Source: Betaproteobacteria bacterium (lineage in GTDB: Bacteria > Pseudomonadota > Gammaproteobacteria > Burkholderiales > Usitatibacteraceae). From it: a DNA stretch of 64,000 nt. A model generated the notes under the pieces. That model searched no databases. It had not been told where the DNA came from and saw only the letters and a list, made by a program, of their open reading frames with translations. The position numbers and the translations under genes were made by a program. Location of the stretch: NCBI GenBank assembly GCA_016709665.1, contig JADJMI010000004.1, forward strand, positions 62,001-126,000, written 5' to 3'. Of this stretch, positions 44,239-52,619 are shown piece by piece (within the stretch, counting starts at the first letter, position 1; each line of letters opens with the position of its first letter).

Positions 44239-46170
44239 CTAGAACGAGTAGCTGACGCTCAGCGAGTAGAAGTCGCGGTCCTTGAGCGGGTTGGCGCCCG
44301 AGCAGTAGCTGGCGCTCTGGCCCGGCGTCACGCTGCTGCCGGCGGGCGGCGTATCCGTGCCGCAATAGTTGCGCCCGCCCATGTAGGCCGTGTACTGCAT
44401 GTCGACCAGCCACTTGCGCTGGTAGTCCCAGGCGACACCGAGGGACGCGGACTTGGCGCCTTCGTTGAAGGTGGGGCTCGTGCCCTTCACGTCGTGCGAC
44501 CACGCGAGGCGCGGGGAGAGGTTGCCGCCCAGGAGGGCGTTGTTGTACTCCAGGCGGCCGAGCAGGCGGTAGCCCCAGGAGGACGTCGTGACGAAGCCCG
44601 TCTCCTGCACCGAGAAGGCCGACGAGAGCGTGGCGCCGAAGGCCGTCACCGGCAGGAAGTTGGCCGGGCCGTTGAACTTCACGTCCTTCGGCAGTCCGTG
44701 GAAGTAGGTGTAGCCCGCCTCGCCCAGCAGGACGAGCTGCTCGGCGCCCAGGACGCTCGGCTGGCTCTTCGTGCCGGTCAACTGGAACTGGCTCGCCTTC
44801 ACGCGCTTGTAGCCCTGGATGTAGGAGCCGTCCGGAACCAGCGCGGCCGCCGTGGCGCCCGCGGGCGCGCCGGGGATCTGCGTGAAGCCGGTGATCGTGT
44901 TCGGCAGGCCCAGGGCCGCGAGCAGCAGTTCCGGCGTCGTGTACTGCAGCGGCAGGTTGGAGCGGTACGAGTATTCGCCCTGCAGCGCGATGCCCAGCGG
45001 ACCCTGCGTGTTGAAGCTGAAGCCGGTGAGGCGGATGTCTTCCGGGAATTCCGCGAAGTACGTCGCCGTGCCCGTGTGGCACAGCGAGCGCAGCGCGGCT
45101 TGGGCGCAGATCGGGGCGATGAGCGGGCCGCCGGTCAGCACCGACGTGGGCGTGCCCTTGATGCCGGAAAAGAGCGGGATCCGGCTGTGGTAGTTCATGT
45201 AGTAGACGCCGAACTCGGTGTTGTTGAGTTCCGTCGCGAGGTAGCGCAGCGCGAGGCCCCACTTCCCGTTGTCGCTGGGGCTGCGGTCGGCTTCGCGCGG
45301 AGCCCAGACCGAAGCGGCCGGATCGAAGGGGCCGTAGAGCGCGGCGGCCGCATTGCCGAGGGTCGGGACGACCGGCGGAACGGGGTTGGACGGCGGCGAG
45401 TTCTGGTCGCGGCGGCGGCCGAACGAGAGGATCACGCGATCCGAGTCGTCCGAGGCGAAGTCGTTGTTCGAGAAGTACGTGCCGCGCGGATCGATGCGGA
45501 TCTTGTCGTGGTTGGTGAGGTAGAAGCCCTCGAGGCTCGCGTTGTTGGTGAGTTCCTGGTTGGCCCACAGGCCCGTGGTCGGCAGGAAGGCCTCCTTGAT
45601 CTCGGAGCCGGGGATTCGCAGCTTCGAGAGGTCCACCGGGTTGATGGCGTTGATGCCGTTCGGGATGAACGTGCTCTCGCCCCAGCTGATCACCTGCCGG
45701 CCGGCGCGCACGCGCAGGTTCTTGCCGAACGGATCGAACGCGCCGAACACGAAGCCGTCGAGGCCCTGGACGTCCTTGCCGACGCGGTCCTTGGCCGTGG
45801 GACCGAGCTTGTCGTTGTTGGCGTTCTCGAAGTCGTAGTAAGCGGTGCCCCGGCCGAAGAACCCGAACTTGCCGTACTTGATCTCGAGATCGCTCGTGGC
45901 CTTGACGAGGTTGGCGAAGGCCTTGTTGCGCTCGTAGTTGAGGTTGCCGTCGTCCTCGTTGACCGACCGCGACGTGCCCCCGTTCGCGATGCCGATGAGA
46001 TTCGACTCGCGCGAGCCGGCGCGCACGGAGACGCCGTAGGACAGCGTCGTGTCCAGGCTTCCCTTGATGCCGTTGTCGAAGTCGAACTGGAATGCGAAAG
46101 CCGGACCCGCCGACGCCAAGGCAAGCGCGATCGCGAGGGGTTTCAGCGTGGGTCGGAAGGCGGGAGTCAT
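44239..46170 (-). CDS. DUF1302 family outer-membrane beta-barrel protein
   Basis: Protein of 643 aa with a signal peptide (about residues 1-27, ending GPAFAF) and long runs of alternating polar/hydrophobic strands. It ends in SLSVSYSF, a terminal Phe as used for outer-membrane barrel insertion. DUF1302 landmarks are FDNGIKGSLDTTLSYGVSVR and RVRAGRQVISWGEST. It is probably an outer-membrane channel or receptor for a hydrophobic substrate acting with DUF1329 (inference). It has its own sigma-70-like promoter and a terminator from the upstream gene in front of it. Confidence 0.9.
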   Translation of the reverse strand: MTPAFRPTLKPLAIALALASAGPAFAFQFDFDNGIKGSLDTTLSYGVSVRAGSRESNLIGIANGGTSRSVNEDDGNLNYERNKAFANLVKATSDLEIKYGKFGFFGRGTAYYDFENANNDKLGPTAKDRVGKDVQGLDGFVFGAFDPFGKNLRVRAGRQVISWGESTFIPNGINAINPVDLSKLRIPGSEIKEAFLPTTGLWANQELTNNASLEGFYLTNHDKIRIDPRGTYFSNNDFASDDSDRVILSFGRRRDQNSPPSNPVPPVVPTLGNAAAALYGPFDPAASVWAPREADRSPSDNGKWGLALRYLATELNNTEFGVYYMNYHSRIPLFSGIKGTPTSVLTGGPLIAPICAQAALRSLCHTGTATYFAEFPEDIRLTGFSFNTQGPLGIALQGEYSYRSNLPLQYTTPELLLAALGLPNTITGFTQIPGAPAGATAAALVPDGSYIQGYKRVKASQFQLTGTKSQPSVLGAEQLVLLGEAGYTYFHGLPKDVKFNGPANFLPVTAFGATLSSAFSVQETGFVTTSSWGYRLLGRLEYNNALLGGNLSPRLAWSHDVKGTSPTFNEGAKSASLGVAWDYQRKWLVDMQYTAYMGGRNYCGTDTPPAGSSVTPGQSASYCSGANPLKDRDFYSLSVSYSF

Positions 46171-46239
46171 GGGGCCGTTTCTCCTGGTGGTGTCGTTGTG
46201 TGCGCACCCCCTTTTCCAGAGGGTGGAACTTCGTCGGCT

Positions 46240-46268
46240 ATTGTCGTGAATCGGGGTGGAAAAGACAA
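46240..46268 (-). promoter_or_regulatory. Sigma-70 promoter for DUF1302-DUF1329 genes
   Basis: On the minus strand TTGTCT (46268-46263) and GACAAT (46245-46240) are spaced by exactly 17 bases, about 70 bases before the DUF1302 start. The stretch is AT-richer than its surroundings. Confidence 0.6.
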
Positions 46269-46283
46269 TGCGGCGGTGCAGCG

Positions 46284-46309
46284 TAAACCCCCGGGTTTCC
46301 CCGGGGGTG
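46284..46309 (-). terminator. Terminator of the acylase gene
   Basis: A 9-base perfect stem (ACCCCCGGG 46287-46295 / CCCGGGGGT 46300-46308) with a four-base loop is followed on the minus strand by a short TTT. It lies about 26 bases after the acylase stop. Confidence 0.6.
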
Positions 46310-46334
46310 CACGCATGCGCGACAGGCGGCGGGC

Positions 46335-48710
46335 CTATTCGCGGATCGTGGTCGTTCGGTAGCCCGGGTCGGCCGTGATGGCCGCCTCGGTGAAGGGCAG
46401 CGCGATCCACTGCTTGGCCGCGAAGCGGGCCGTCTGGTCGGCGAAGTTCGGCGAGGCCGGGTTCGTCGACTGCGAATACGACAGGAAGGCCTGCGCGGTC
46501 GGGCCCGAGTCCGTGAACTGCACGGTCTGGATGTAGCTCGTGCCCGTCGTCACGACGTATCCCAGCCCCGGCACGAGCGTGGTGCTGATCTTGTTGTAGA
46601 TGCCGAGGTAGTCGCCCTCCCCGCCGTGGATCGGGACGGGCGTCGCGCCGCGCAGCGTGAACTGCACCGCGCCGAGCGGCGCGTCGATGGCGAGCCCCGC
46701 GCCGCGGATCCGGTCGCCGGCGCCCTTGAGCGCGGCGACGAGCGCCGTGGCGACCGTCGCGTTGGAGACGGCGAAGCCGCGCGGCGTGTTCACCGGGTCG
46801 AGGTAGTTGAACGGCACCTGGTACACGTTCGCGATGTTGCGCGCCGTGTTGAAGAACTCGCGGAAGAGGTGCGCGCCGCGGCTCGTGAGGTCGTACTTGC
46901 GGTCCCACGCCGAGAGCACGCCGCACTCGGCCTGGACGCCGGAGGCCGCCGGCAGGGCGCACAGCGCGGCCACGTCGGCGAGGAAGAGGTCCGCCGTGAG
47001 GCTGCGGTTGGAAAGCGCGAGCTGCTGCAGGTTCGCGAGCGTGAACTTGTTGCCCGTCATGCCGTCCGTGCCCGCGAGGCGCGCCTGCGCCTGGAGGATG
47101 CCCAGCCGCGTGCGCATGTTCTGCTGGCCGGGAACCAGGCCCATGCTGGCCGGGATGCTCCAGCGATACAGGTCGACGGCCGGGTTGGCGAGCCAGTAGC
47201 TGTCGTTCGAGTTCTGGACGAAGTCGCGGCGCTCCAGGAACGGCGCGTTGCCACCCGGCATGAGGCCGGGCTGGGGCGCGGCCCCGTCCTCCTCCCATTC
47301 GCAGAACGAGCGCGAGCCGTCGAGCACGGGCGGTCCGTTCAGCGAGAAGACCACGGCGAAGGTCGCGTCCGGCGTGCAGAGCGACTGCTTCTCGCGCGGC
47401 AGGTTGGGCGTGGTGCTGATGTCGCCGTAGAAGGCGTTGCCGTCCTTGTCGGTGGCGGTCGTGTTGACCCAGGGGATGCCGACGATCGACTGCAGGGCCT
47501 GCTTGATCTCGCCCGTGCTCTTCGCCTTGTTGATGGCGCGCCACTGGTCGCCGAGGCGCCAGTTGTCGAGGTTCACCTCGCGCATCGCGTAGGCGTTCGT
47601 CCGCGTCCACGGGATCGGCAGCGACGTGCTGGTCATGACCGGGCCGAAGTGCGTGAGGTAGAACGTGTTCGATTTCGTCGAGAGCGTGCCGTCGGCGTTC
47701 TTCACCTGCACGCTCACGGTCTTCGCCGTCATGTCGCGCGCCTGCCCGTCGTACACGTACCGGGTCGGGTTCGCCGGATCGAGCTTCAGCTGGTAGAGCG
47801 TGAAGTGCCAGTTGGGCGTGTCGTTCGTGTGGCTCCAGGCGACGTCCTTGTTGAAGCCGATGTTGATGAGCGGGAAGCCCGAGAGCGCGCCGCCCATCAC
47901 GTCGATCTCGTCCGGAATCGTGACGTGGAACTGGTAGAAGCGCAGCGTCCCGCTCCACGGGAAGTGCGGGTTGCCCAGCAGCATGCCGCGGCCGTTGTCG
48001 GTCGCCTCGGAGCCGAGGCCCAGCGCGTTGCTGCCGAGCTGGCTGCGGAAGGTGCGCCAGTACTCCTGGTCGAACCCCGGAATGCCCGCGTCGGATCTCG
48101 GCCCGAGCTGTTCGCCGGACTTGAGCGCCGCGGCGGCGGCCGGCGGCTTCGCGGCCACCATGCCTTCCATGAAATTGTTGGTCGAGGCCTCGAGCAGGTA
48201 GCGGCGCACGAGCCGCATCATGTCGACCTCGTCGATGGGTCGCACCCAGGCGCCGCCCGTGCAGGGGGCGGGAAGGTTGGCGACGCCCGTGTCGCGCAGG
48301 TACCGGTTGTATCCCGCCGCCCAGCCGCGGAAGGCGGCCTGCAGCTCGGGGCTCATGCTCGCGAGGCCGGCGCGCAGCGGCGCCGGATCGCCGTTCATCA
48401 GGGCGTAGTAATAGTCCGAGACGAGGTTGTTGCGCTGGTAGGGCGTGGTGCCGCTCTCGCCGAAGTACCGGGAGCGCTCGCCCCGGACGGTGACGAATTC
48501 GTCCGCGATCATGCAGAAGTTGTCCTGCGAGAACGCGTAGCCGACGCCGTAGCCGATGCTGCCGTAGTCGGCGGCCTTGACGTGCGCGATGCCGAAGGAC
48601 GTGCGTCGCACTTCGGCGTTGTAGGTGGTGCTCTGGGCCAGCGCGGCGGCCGGAACGGCCGACGCCACCAGTGCGGCGAGGATCGCCGCCCGGTTCCAAC
48701 GGGTCTTCAT
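46335..48710 (-). CDS. Penicillin acylase family protein (PvdQ/aculeacin acylase-like N-acyl amidase)
   Basis: Ntn-hydrolase precursor of 791 aa with a signal peptide (about residues 1-26, ending AALAQ), so periplasmic. The family cleaves itself before an internal Ser, giving alpha and beta chains; here that is Ser227 in GSNALGLGSE, followed by GMLLGNPHFPW, as in PvdQ-type enzymes that remove long acyl chains from homoserine lactones or lipopeptides. FNKDVAWSHTND is the next conserved block. The real substrate is unknown. Because beta-oxidation genes flank it, releasing fatty acids from N-acyl compounds is a sensible inference. GGAGGAG precedes the ATG. Confidence 0.9.
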   Translation of the reverse strand: MKTRWNRAAILAALVASAVPAAALAQSTTYNAEVRRTSFGIAHVKAADYGSIGYGVGYAFSQDNFCMIADEFVTVRGERSRYFGESGTTPYQRNNLVSDYYYALMNGDPAPLRAGLASMSPELQAAFRGWAAGYNRYLRDTGVANLPAPCTGGAWVRPIDEVDMMRLVRRYLLEASTNNFMEGMVAAKPPAAAAALKSGEQLGPRSDAGIPGFDQEYWRTFRSQLGSNALGLGSEATDNGRGMLLGNPHFPWSGTLRFYQFHVTIPDEIDVMGGALSGFPLINIGFNKDVAWSHTNDTPNWHFTLYQLKLDPANPTRYVYDGQARDMTAKTVSVQVKNADGTLSTKSNTFYLTHFGPVMTSTSLPIPWTRTNAYAMREVNLDNWRLGDQWRAINKAKSTGEIKQALQSIVGIPWVNTTATDKDGNAFYGDISTTPNLPREKQSLCTPDATFAVVFSLNGPPVLDGSRSFCEWEEDGAAPQPGLMPGGNAPFLERRDFVQNSNDSYWLANPAVDLYRWSIPASMGLVPGQQNMRTRLGILQAQARLAGTDGMTGNKFTLANLQQLALSNRSLTADLFLADVAALCALPAASGVQAECGVLSAWDRKYDLTSRGAHLFREFFNTARNIANVYQVPFNYLDPVNTPRGFAVSNATVATALVAALKGAGDRIRGAGLAIDAPLGAVQFTLRGATPVPIHGGEGDYLGIYNKISTTLVPGLGYVVTTGTSYIQTVQFTDSGPTAQAFLSYSQSTNPASPNFADQTARFAAKQWIALPFTEAAITADPGYRTTTIRE

Positions 48711-48740
48711 GTTGCTCCTCCTTGCGGTTGTTCTGCCTGC

Positions 48741-48779
48741 CCCGGCGGTCCTGGCCGCCGGGATCCGTTTGCCACTATA
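48741..48779 (-). promoter_or_regulatory. Candidate acylase promoter -10 and 5' hairpin
   Basis: TATAGT (48779-48774, minus strand) would start a transcript whose first bases form a perfect 8-base hairpin (CCCGGCGG / CCGCCGGG, 48741-48762). No convincing -35 is seen. The hairpin may protect the 5' end. Confidence 0.35.
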
Positions 48780-48814
48780 GCCCCGGCGTCCCCGGTTCGG
48801 GGCGCGGGCCCTGC

Positions 48815-50017
48815 CTAACGCATCGCTTCGAAGAGCCCCGCGGCCCCCATGCCGGTGCCGATGCACATGGTCACCATCCCGTAGCGGCCCTTCGTGCGGG
48901 CGAGCCCGTGCGCCATCGTCGCGGCGCGGATGGCGCCCGTGGCGCCGAGCGGGTGGCCGAGCGCGATGGCTCCGCCCTGGGGGTTCACCTTGGCCGGGTC
49001 GAGGCCCAGTTCCCGGATGACGGCGAGGGCCTGCGCCGCGAAGGCCTCGTTGAGTTCGATCCAGTCGAGGTCCTGCTGGCTCACGCCCGCCAGCTTGAGG
49101 ACCTTCGGGATGGCCGCGATCGGGCCGATGCCCATGATCTCCGGCGGCACGCCGGCCACGGCGAAGCCCGCGAACCGTGCGAGCGGCACCGCACCGTGGC
49201 GCTTCATCGCCGCCTCGCTCATGAGCACGACCGCGCCGGCGCCGTCGGACATCTGCGAGCTGTTGCCCGCCGTCACGGAGCCGCGCGCGGCGAAGACTGT
49301 CTTCAGCTTCGCGAGGCTTTCGAGGGTCGAGTCGGGCCGCGGCCCTTCATCGGTGTCGGCCACCCGGGTGCGGGTGACGACCTGCCCGGTGGCGAGGTCG
49401 GGGGCGGCCGTCGTGACCTCGTAGGGGAGGATCTCGTCCCGGAAGCCGCCGGCGGCGATGGCTTTCGAGGCCTTCTGGTGGCTCGCCACCGCGAACGCGT
49501 CCTGGTCCTCGCGCGAGACCTTCCACTTCGCCGCGACCTTCTCGGCCGTGATGCCCATGCCGTAGGCGATCGCGACGTTCTCGTCCTTCTCGAAGACGGC
49601 GCTGTTGAGCGCCACCTTGTTGCCCATCATCGGCACCATCGACATCGATTCGGTTCCGGCGGCAATGACGACGTCGTCGTCGCCCGTGCGGATCCGGTCC
49701 GCGGCGAGCGCCACGGCCTGCACGCCCGAGGAGCAGAAGCGGTTGATAGTCATGGCCGGCACGCTGTCGGGCAGGCCCGCCAGGAGCACGCCGATGCGCG
49801 CGACGTTCATGCCCTGCTCGCCCTCGGGCATCGCGCAGCCCACGATGACGTCGGCGATCTCCTTCGGGTCGAGGCCGGGCACCTTCGCGATCGCGCCCTT
49901 GAGCACGTGCGCGAGCAGGTCGTCGGGGCGCACGGTTCGGAACATGCCGCGCGGGGCCTTGCCCACGGGCGTGCGGACGGCGGCGACGAGGTAGGCGTCC
50001 TGGATCTGGCGGGTCAT
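48815..50017 (-). CDS. fadA: Acetyl-CoA acyltransferase (3-ketoacyl-CoA thiolase)
   Basis: Last step of beta-oxidation, thiolytic cleavage of 3-ketoacyl-CoA; 400 aa. The nucleophile Cys is in NRFCSSGVQA (about residue 95), the His in GHPLGATGA and the second Cys in CIGTGMGAAG; NEAFAAQ is also present. The frame is open far upstream, but ATG 50017 with AAAGGACAC gives the proper thiolase start (MTRQIQDAYLVAAVRTPVGK). It follows two DUF3592 genes that separate it from the FadN-like dehydrogenase. Confidence 0.94.
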   Translation of the reverse strand: MTRQIQDAYLVAAVRTPVGKAPRGMFRTVRPDDLLAHVLKGAIAKVPGLDPKEIADVIVGCAMPEGEQGMNVARIGVLLAGLPDSVPAMTINRFCSSGVQAVALAADRIRTGDDDVVIAAGTESMSMVPMMGNKVALNSAVFEKDENVAIAYGMGITAEKVAAKWKVSREDQDAFAVASHQKASKAIAAGGFRDEILPYEVTTAAPDLATGQVVTRTRVADTDEGPRPDSTLESLAKLKTVFAARGSVTAGNSSQMSDGAGAVVLMSEAAMKRHGAVPLARFAGFAVAGVPPEIMGIGPIAAIPKVLKLAGVSQQDLDWIELNEAFAAQALAVIRELGLDPAKVNPQGGAIALGHPLGATGAIRAATMAHGLARTKGRYGMVTMCIGTGMGAAGLFEAMR

Positions 50018-50046
50018 GGAGTGTCCTTTCGGGGGCGGTTTCGGGT

Positions 50047-51399
50047 TCAGGTCTTGTCCGAAGGCCGGTAGGCCGGCGCGCGGACGAGCGACGAAGGAAA
50101 GCCCGCCGCGGCGGCGAGCCGGGCGGCGTACGGTCCGGCGAGCGACTCGCCGCGGATGCTGTCGCCGAGCAGGACTTCCTCGCCCGACGCGGTCTCGGCC
50201 CGGATCTCGAAGACGGGCACGTTGTTCACGGTGTAGGAAAGCACGGGGCGGATCGCCTTGATCGACTCGCGCCGCAGCTGCCACGACTTGCGCCCGAAGA
50301 GGCCGGCCTTGTCCACGGCGATCTCGCCCGTGCGCGCGCGCACCTCGAGCGTGCCGACGAGAAAGGCCACCGCGCCCACGTCCACGAGGGAAGCGACGAG
50401 GAGGAGCAGGATGACGCCCAGGCCCAGGCCTTCGTCCAGGACCATCACGAGGCCCGCCATCGTGAGCAGGCCGCCGACGGCGAACAGGATAACCGCGGGC
50501 ATGAGGCGACGCCGCCGCGTGAAGCGCACGGTGAGGACGCCGCCCTGCAGGGTCGTCGTGGCGATGGCCGCCGGCAGGTCGCCGCCGTTCGGCACGAACG
50601 CGCGCGCCTCGCGCATCGGCGTATCGACGAACCCTCGCGCGGGGACGGCCTTCTCCCGGGGTTTCGGACGCCGGCCCGACTCGCGCGCGACCCCGGCCTT
50701 GATGGCGTTCGTGGTGGCGCCCATCGCGCCCCAGACGAGCAAGACGCCCACGAACGGGAAAAGCAGCACGAAGAGGCCGCCCCATTCCTTCGCGGCAAGG
50801 ATGTCCGGCAATGCCAGGAACGCGATGAGAAAGGACATCGAATTCCAGATGAGGCCGAAGATCCAGAGGAAGGTGGCGCCGGTGCCCGCGTTCGGCAGCG
50901 TGCCGTCGGCTGCCCGGCCGAGCGCGAGCGCGCTCGCCGCGGCGAGCGCGGTGAGCCCGGCGACTCCCAGGCCGAAGGCGAGGAGCCCGTAGAGGATCGG
51001 CACGTGCAGCGGCAAGCTGCGGTCGAACACGGATTGGGCCGGGTCGTCCGGGTTCACCCAGACGGATATCGAACGGCCCGAGGCCTTCGCCTGCTGGAGC
51101 GTGTCCGCGATCTCGGCGCGCCAGCCGTCGATGTCGTCGATGTCGTCCAGCCCGCCGAAGGCCAGGCGGCGCGTTTCGTGGCGCTTGCCGCCGACGGAGT
51201 AGGCGATGTGGCTGCTGCCCGGCTCGCCCGGCCTGGTTCCGAAGGACCCGGAAACGACGTCCGCCCGCACGAGGACCCAGTCCCGGGATCGCTGCGCCTC
51301 CACGAGCGTCTTTGCCGCGATCCAGCCCGCGAAGCCGCCCGCCCCCAGGAAGGGCAGGCAGAGCAGCAGGCAGGCCAGGATCCCGGCGATGCGGGGCAT
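50047..51399 (-). CDS. DUF3592-like membrane protein
   Basis: Predicted inner-membrane protein of 450 aa. An N-terminal helix is followed by a DUF3592-type extracytoplasmic domain (WVLVRADVVSGSFGT ... SVWVNPDDPAQSVFDRSLP). Several helices in the middle and a soluble C-terminal part (TVNNVPVFEIRAETASGEE) follow. No catalytic motif is recognised. It is coupled to the upstream related gene by TGATG. Its place between beta-oxidation genes gives no clear functional link. Confidence 0.7.
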   Translation of the reverse strand: MPRIAGILACLLLCLPFLGAGGFAGWIAAKTLVEAQRSRDWVLVRADVVSGSFGTRPGEPGSSHIAYSVGGKRHETRRLAFGGLDDIDDIDGWRAEIADTLQQAKASGRSISVWVNPDDPAQSVFDRSLPLHVPILYGLLAFGLGVAGLTALAAASALALGRAADGTLPNAGTGATFLWIFGLIWNSMSFLIAFLALPDILAAKEWGGLFVLLFPFVGVLLVWGAMGATTNAIKAGVARESGRRPKPREKAVPARGFVDTPMREARAFVPNGGDLPAAIATTTLQGGVLTVRFTRRRRLMPAVILFAVGGLLTMAGLVMVLDEGLGLGVILLLLVASLVDVGAVAFLVGTLEVRARTGEIAVDKAGLFGRKSWQLRRESIKAIRPVLSYTVNNVPVFEIRAETASGEEVLLGDSIRGESLAGPYAARLAAAAGFPSSLVRAPAYRPSDKT

Positions 51400-52613
51400 C
51401 AGCGGCGCCTCCCGGAGGGCAACCCGCCGAGCGCGCTTTCGGCCGCGCCGAGCAGCCGCCTCGCGGTGGCGGCCGCGCCCAGCACCTGCTCGGAATGCAG
51501 CGCGAGCGCCTGCCCGAACCGGCGGGCGAGCGTGTCGGCCGCCGCGATGCCCGGCACGTTTTCGCCCAGCACGAATCGCTCGCCGTCACGCCGCACGACG
51601 GCGATCTCGAACCCCGTCTCCCTGCCCTTCGCCATGCCCCCGGAGCTGTTCGGGCGCACCTCGAGGAAATCGACGTCGAGCCGCGGGATGTAGGTCCGCG
51701 ACAGGAAGCCGGCGTAGCCCCGCTGGCAATCGAGCCCGGCCGGGCCGGCTTCGGCGATGCACCGGCGGAAGTTCGAGCGCATCGCGCCCAGGAAGAAAGC
51801 GCACAGGATGAGGCCGAACGCGAGCGGGAGCAGCGAGAAGCCCGACCGCACGGCGATGACCGTGAACGTGACGCCCATGAAACCCGTGAGGACCACGCCC
51901 GTCGCATCGGTGGTGGACCAACCCGCGCGCGGGAACTCGACGCGGATGCCGCGCGCGGTCCGCTGCAGGCGGATGCTGGCGGGAAGCTCGATGTCCTCGG
52001 GTTCGGCCTTGGGGTCGTCGAGAAAATCCCGCGCGGCATCGAACTGCTCCCGGACGATCTCGACGCCCCGCGCCGACAGCACTTCGTCGGCGCCGGGCAA
52101 CGGACGGAACACGATCCGCTTCGCGATCCCGGTCGAGAGCACGAGCAGCGCCAGGTAACCCAGGAACCGCCAGGCCTGCGGCCCGGCCGGCAGCGGCTCG
52201 CGCGGTTCCGCGAGTTCGGGTTGCCCGGGCCGGCTCTCGGTCACCCAAACCGCGATCGGCGCGCCCTTGCGGTAGTCCGGCGAATCGCCGTCGGTCCCAC
52301 CCGACCCGGCCCACATGCGGAGCGCCTCCGTCTGGCCGGTGTACCGGCGCCCCCCGAACTGGTACGAGTACTGGACGTGCGATCGCTCCTTGCTGAGGCC
52401 CATGCCGCGGCTGAACTCGGTGCGGACGGAATCGACCCGGCCGGTCACCTTCGTCCACGGACCCTCCGCGTGAGCGGGGCGCGAGGTCAGGCTCAAGTAG
52501 ACGTTCGCCCCGTGCACGAAGACGTTGATGCCGAACCAGACGAAGGCGCACAGCCACGCCACGCCCACGACGAGGCGCAGGGGAAGATCGGCGATCGCGG
52601 AGAGCCGGAACAC
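51399..52613 (-). CDS. DUF3592-like membrane protein, paralogue
   Basis: Predicted membrane protein of 404 aa with the same plan as its neighbour. An N-terminal helix (about residues 10-33) precedes a domain with the YSYQFGGRRYTGQTEALRMW stretch, then KGAPIAVWVTESRPGQPEL, further helices near residues 150 and 235-275, and a C-terminal soluble part. It lies 6 bases after the FadN-like gene, so it belongs to the same operon. The function is unknown. Confidence 0.7.
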   Translation of the reverse strand: MFRLSAIADLPLRLVVGVAWLCAFVWFGINVFVHGANVYLSLTSRPAHAEGPWTKVTGRVDSVRTEFSRGMGLSKERSHVQYSYQFGGRRYTGQTEALRMWAGSGGTDGDSPDYRKGAPIAVWVTESRPGQPELAEPREPLPAGPQAWRFLGYLALLVLSTGIAKRIVFRPLPGADEVLSARGVEIVREQFDAARDFLDDPKAEPEDIELPASIRLQRTARGIRVEFPRAGWSTTDATGVVLTGFMGVTFTVIAVRSGFSLLPLAFGLILCAFFLGAMRSNFRRCIAEAGPAGLDCQRGYAGFLSRTYIPRLDVDFLEVRPNSSGGMAKGRETGFEIAVVRRDGERFVLGENVPGIAAADTLARRFGQALALHSEQVLGAAATARRLLGAAESALGGLPSGRRR

Positions 52614-52619
52614 GGACGG

